Origin: Flavobacteriales bacterium
Lineage (GTDB): Bacteria; Bacteroidota; Bacteroidia; Flavobacteriales_D; Crocinitomicaceae
Assembly: GCA_947461185.1 (NCBI GenBank)
Contig: CANHJY010000103.1
Coordinates: 1-6,918 of the forward strand
DNA length: 6,918 nucleotides
Direction: 5' to 3'
Under the pieces are notes generated by a model, which searched no databases, was not told the DNA's origin, and worked only from the letters and a program-made list of their open reading frames with translations. The stretch's first letter is position 1. Every line of letters begins with the position of its first letter. Below are positions 6,769-6,918 of the stretch, piece by piece. The position numbers and the translations under genes were made by a program.

Positions 6769-6918
6769 CTAGCTATCCCATTTTTTTAATGAAACACCAT
6801 CTTTTTTGATTTCCAAATAAGTATTGTGTTTTAACCAGTCGCCAAGGTTGAAATATTTCGAACCATTGGATAACGCTATTTCGAGTGGTAAGTGTCTGTG
6901 TCCAAAAACAAAAAAATC
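6769..6918 (-). CDS. lpxH: C-terminal end of a UDP-2,3-diacylglucosamine diphosphatase (LpxH-like metallophosphoesterase)
   Basis: The minus-strand frame is open from the right edge to the TAG at 6769-6771, giving the last 49 residues; the rest of the gene lies outside. The segment begins DFFVFGHRHLPLEIAL and continues with KYFNLGDW. GHxH followed by a beta-strand and an N-L-G-[DE]-W motif is the C-terminal signature of calcineurin-like phosphoesterases of the LpxH type, where the two histidines belong to the metal-binding site. In Bacteroidota homologues the motif commonly reads GHRH, as here. LpxH is known to cleave UDP-2,3-diacylglucosamine to 2,3-diacylglucosamine 1-phosphate (lipid X) and UMP on the cytoplasmic face of the inner membrane, the fourth step of lipid A synthesis. 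Because only the tail is visible, a related phosphoesterase of another substrate cannot be fully excluded. Confidence 0.82.
   Translation of the reverse strand, partial: DFFVFGHRHLPLEIALSNGSKYFNLGDWLKHNTYLEIKKDGVSLKKWDS

Noticed and set aside
6760..6769. 10-bp palindrome GATAATTATC just after the lpxH-like stop codon
   Set aside because: It is AT-rich, has no loop and no T run, and is short enough to be expected by chance in this composition.

Overview
The window is AT-rich DNA from a member of the Bacteroidota, most likely the Flavobacteriales. The evidence is a secreted protein with a type IX secretion (T9SS) type A sorting domain, signal peptides ending in the 'FGQ' style common in this phylum, -7 promoter elements of the TAnnTTTG type, start codons without a clear Shine-Dalgarno sequence, and an LpxH-type C-terminus that reads like Bacteroidota homologues. 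Family or genus cannot be fixed from the sequence; the T9SS protein resembles ones I associate with Crocinitomicaceae/Fluviicola-like genomes, but that is only an impression.

Layout. Positions 1-1676 (minus) hold the first 558 codons of a large exported protein that runs off the left edge and that I do not recognise. Upstream of it, and on the same strand, is a T9SS cargo protein (1793-2836, minus) that ends in a strong intrinsic terminator (1751-1774), so the two minus genes look like separate transcription units. A 145-bp divergent intergenic region separates this pair from a plus-strand pair: an APC-superfamily cationic amino acid transporter-like permease (2982-4946) and ffh, the signal recognition particle GTPase (5011-6345). 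ffh converges on a small acidic helical protein of unknown function (6342-6686, minus), with the two stop codons overlapping. The right edge carries the last 49 codons of an LpxH-like UDP-2,3-diacylglucosamine diphosphatase (6769-6918, minus), 82 bp upstream of the small gene and in the same direction.

How the genes relate. Most of the window concerns the cell envelope: Ffh delivers inner-membrane proteins such as the permease to the translocon, the two exported proteins need Sec (and one needs T9SS), and LpxH makes lipid A precursors. There is no sign of a shared pathway beyond this, and no mobile element, CRISPR array, tRNA or rRNA. The region looks like ordinary chromosomal backbone. The points most worth a second look are the unrecognised coiled-coil exported protein at the left edge, a perfect 11-bp inverted repeat that overlaps the start codon of the small acidic protein, and two large predicted periplasmic insertions in the permease.
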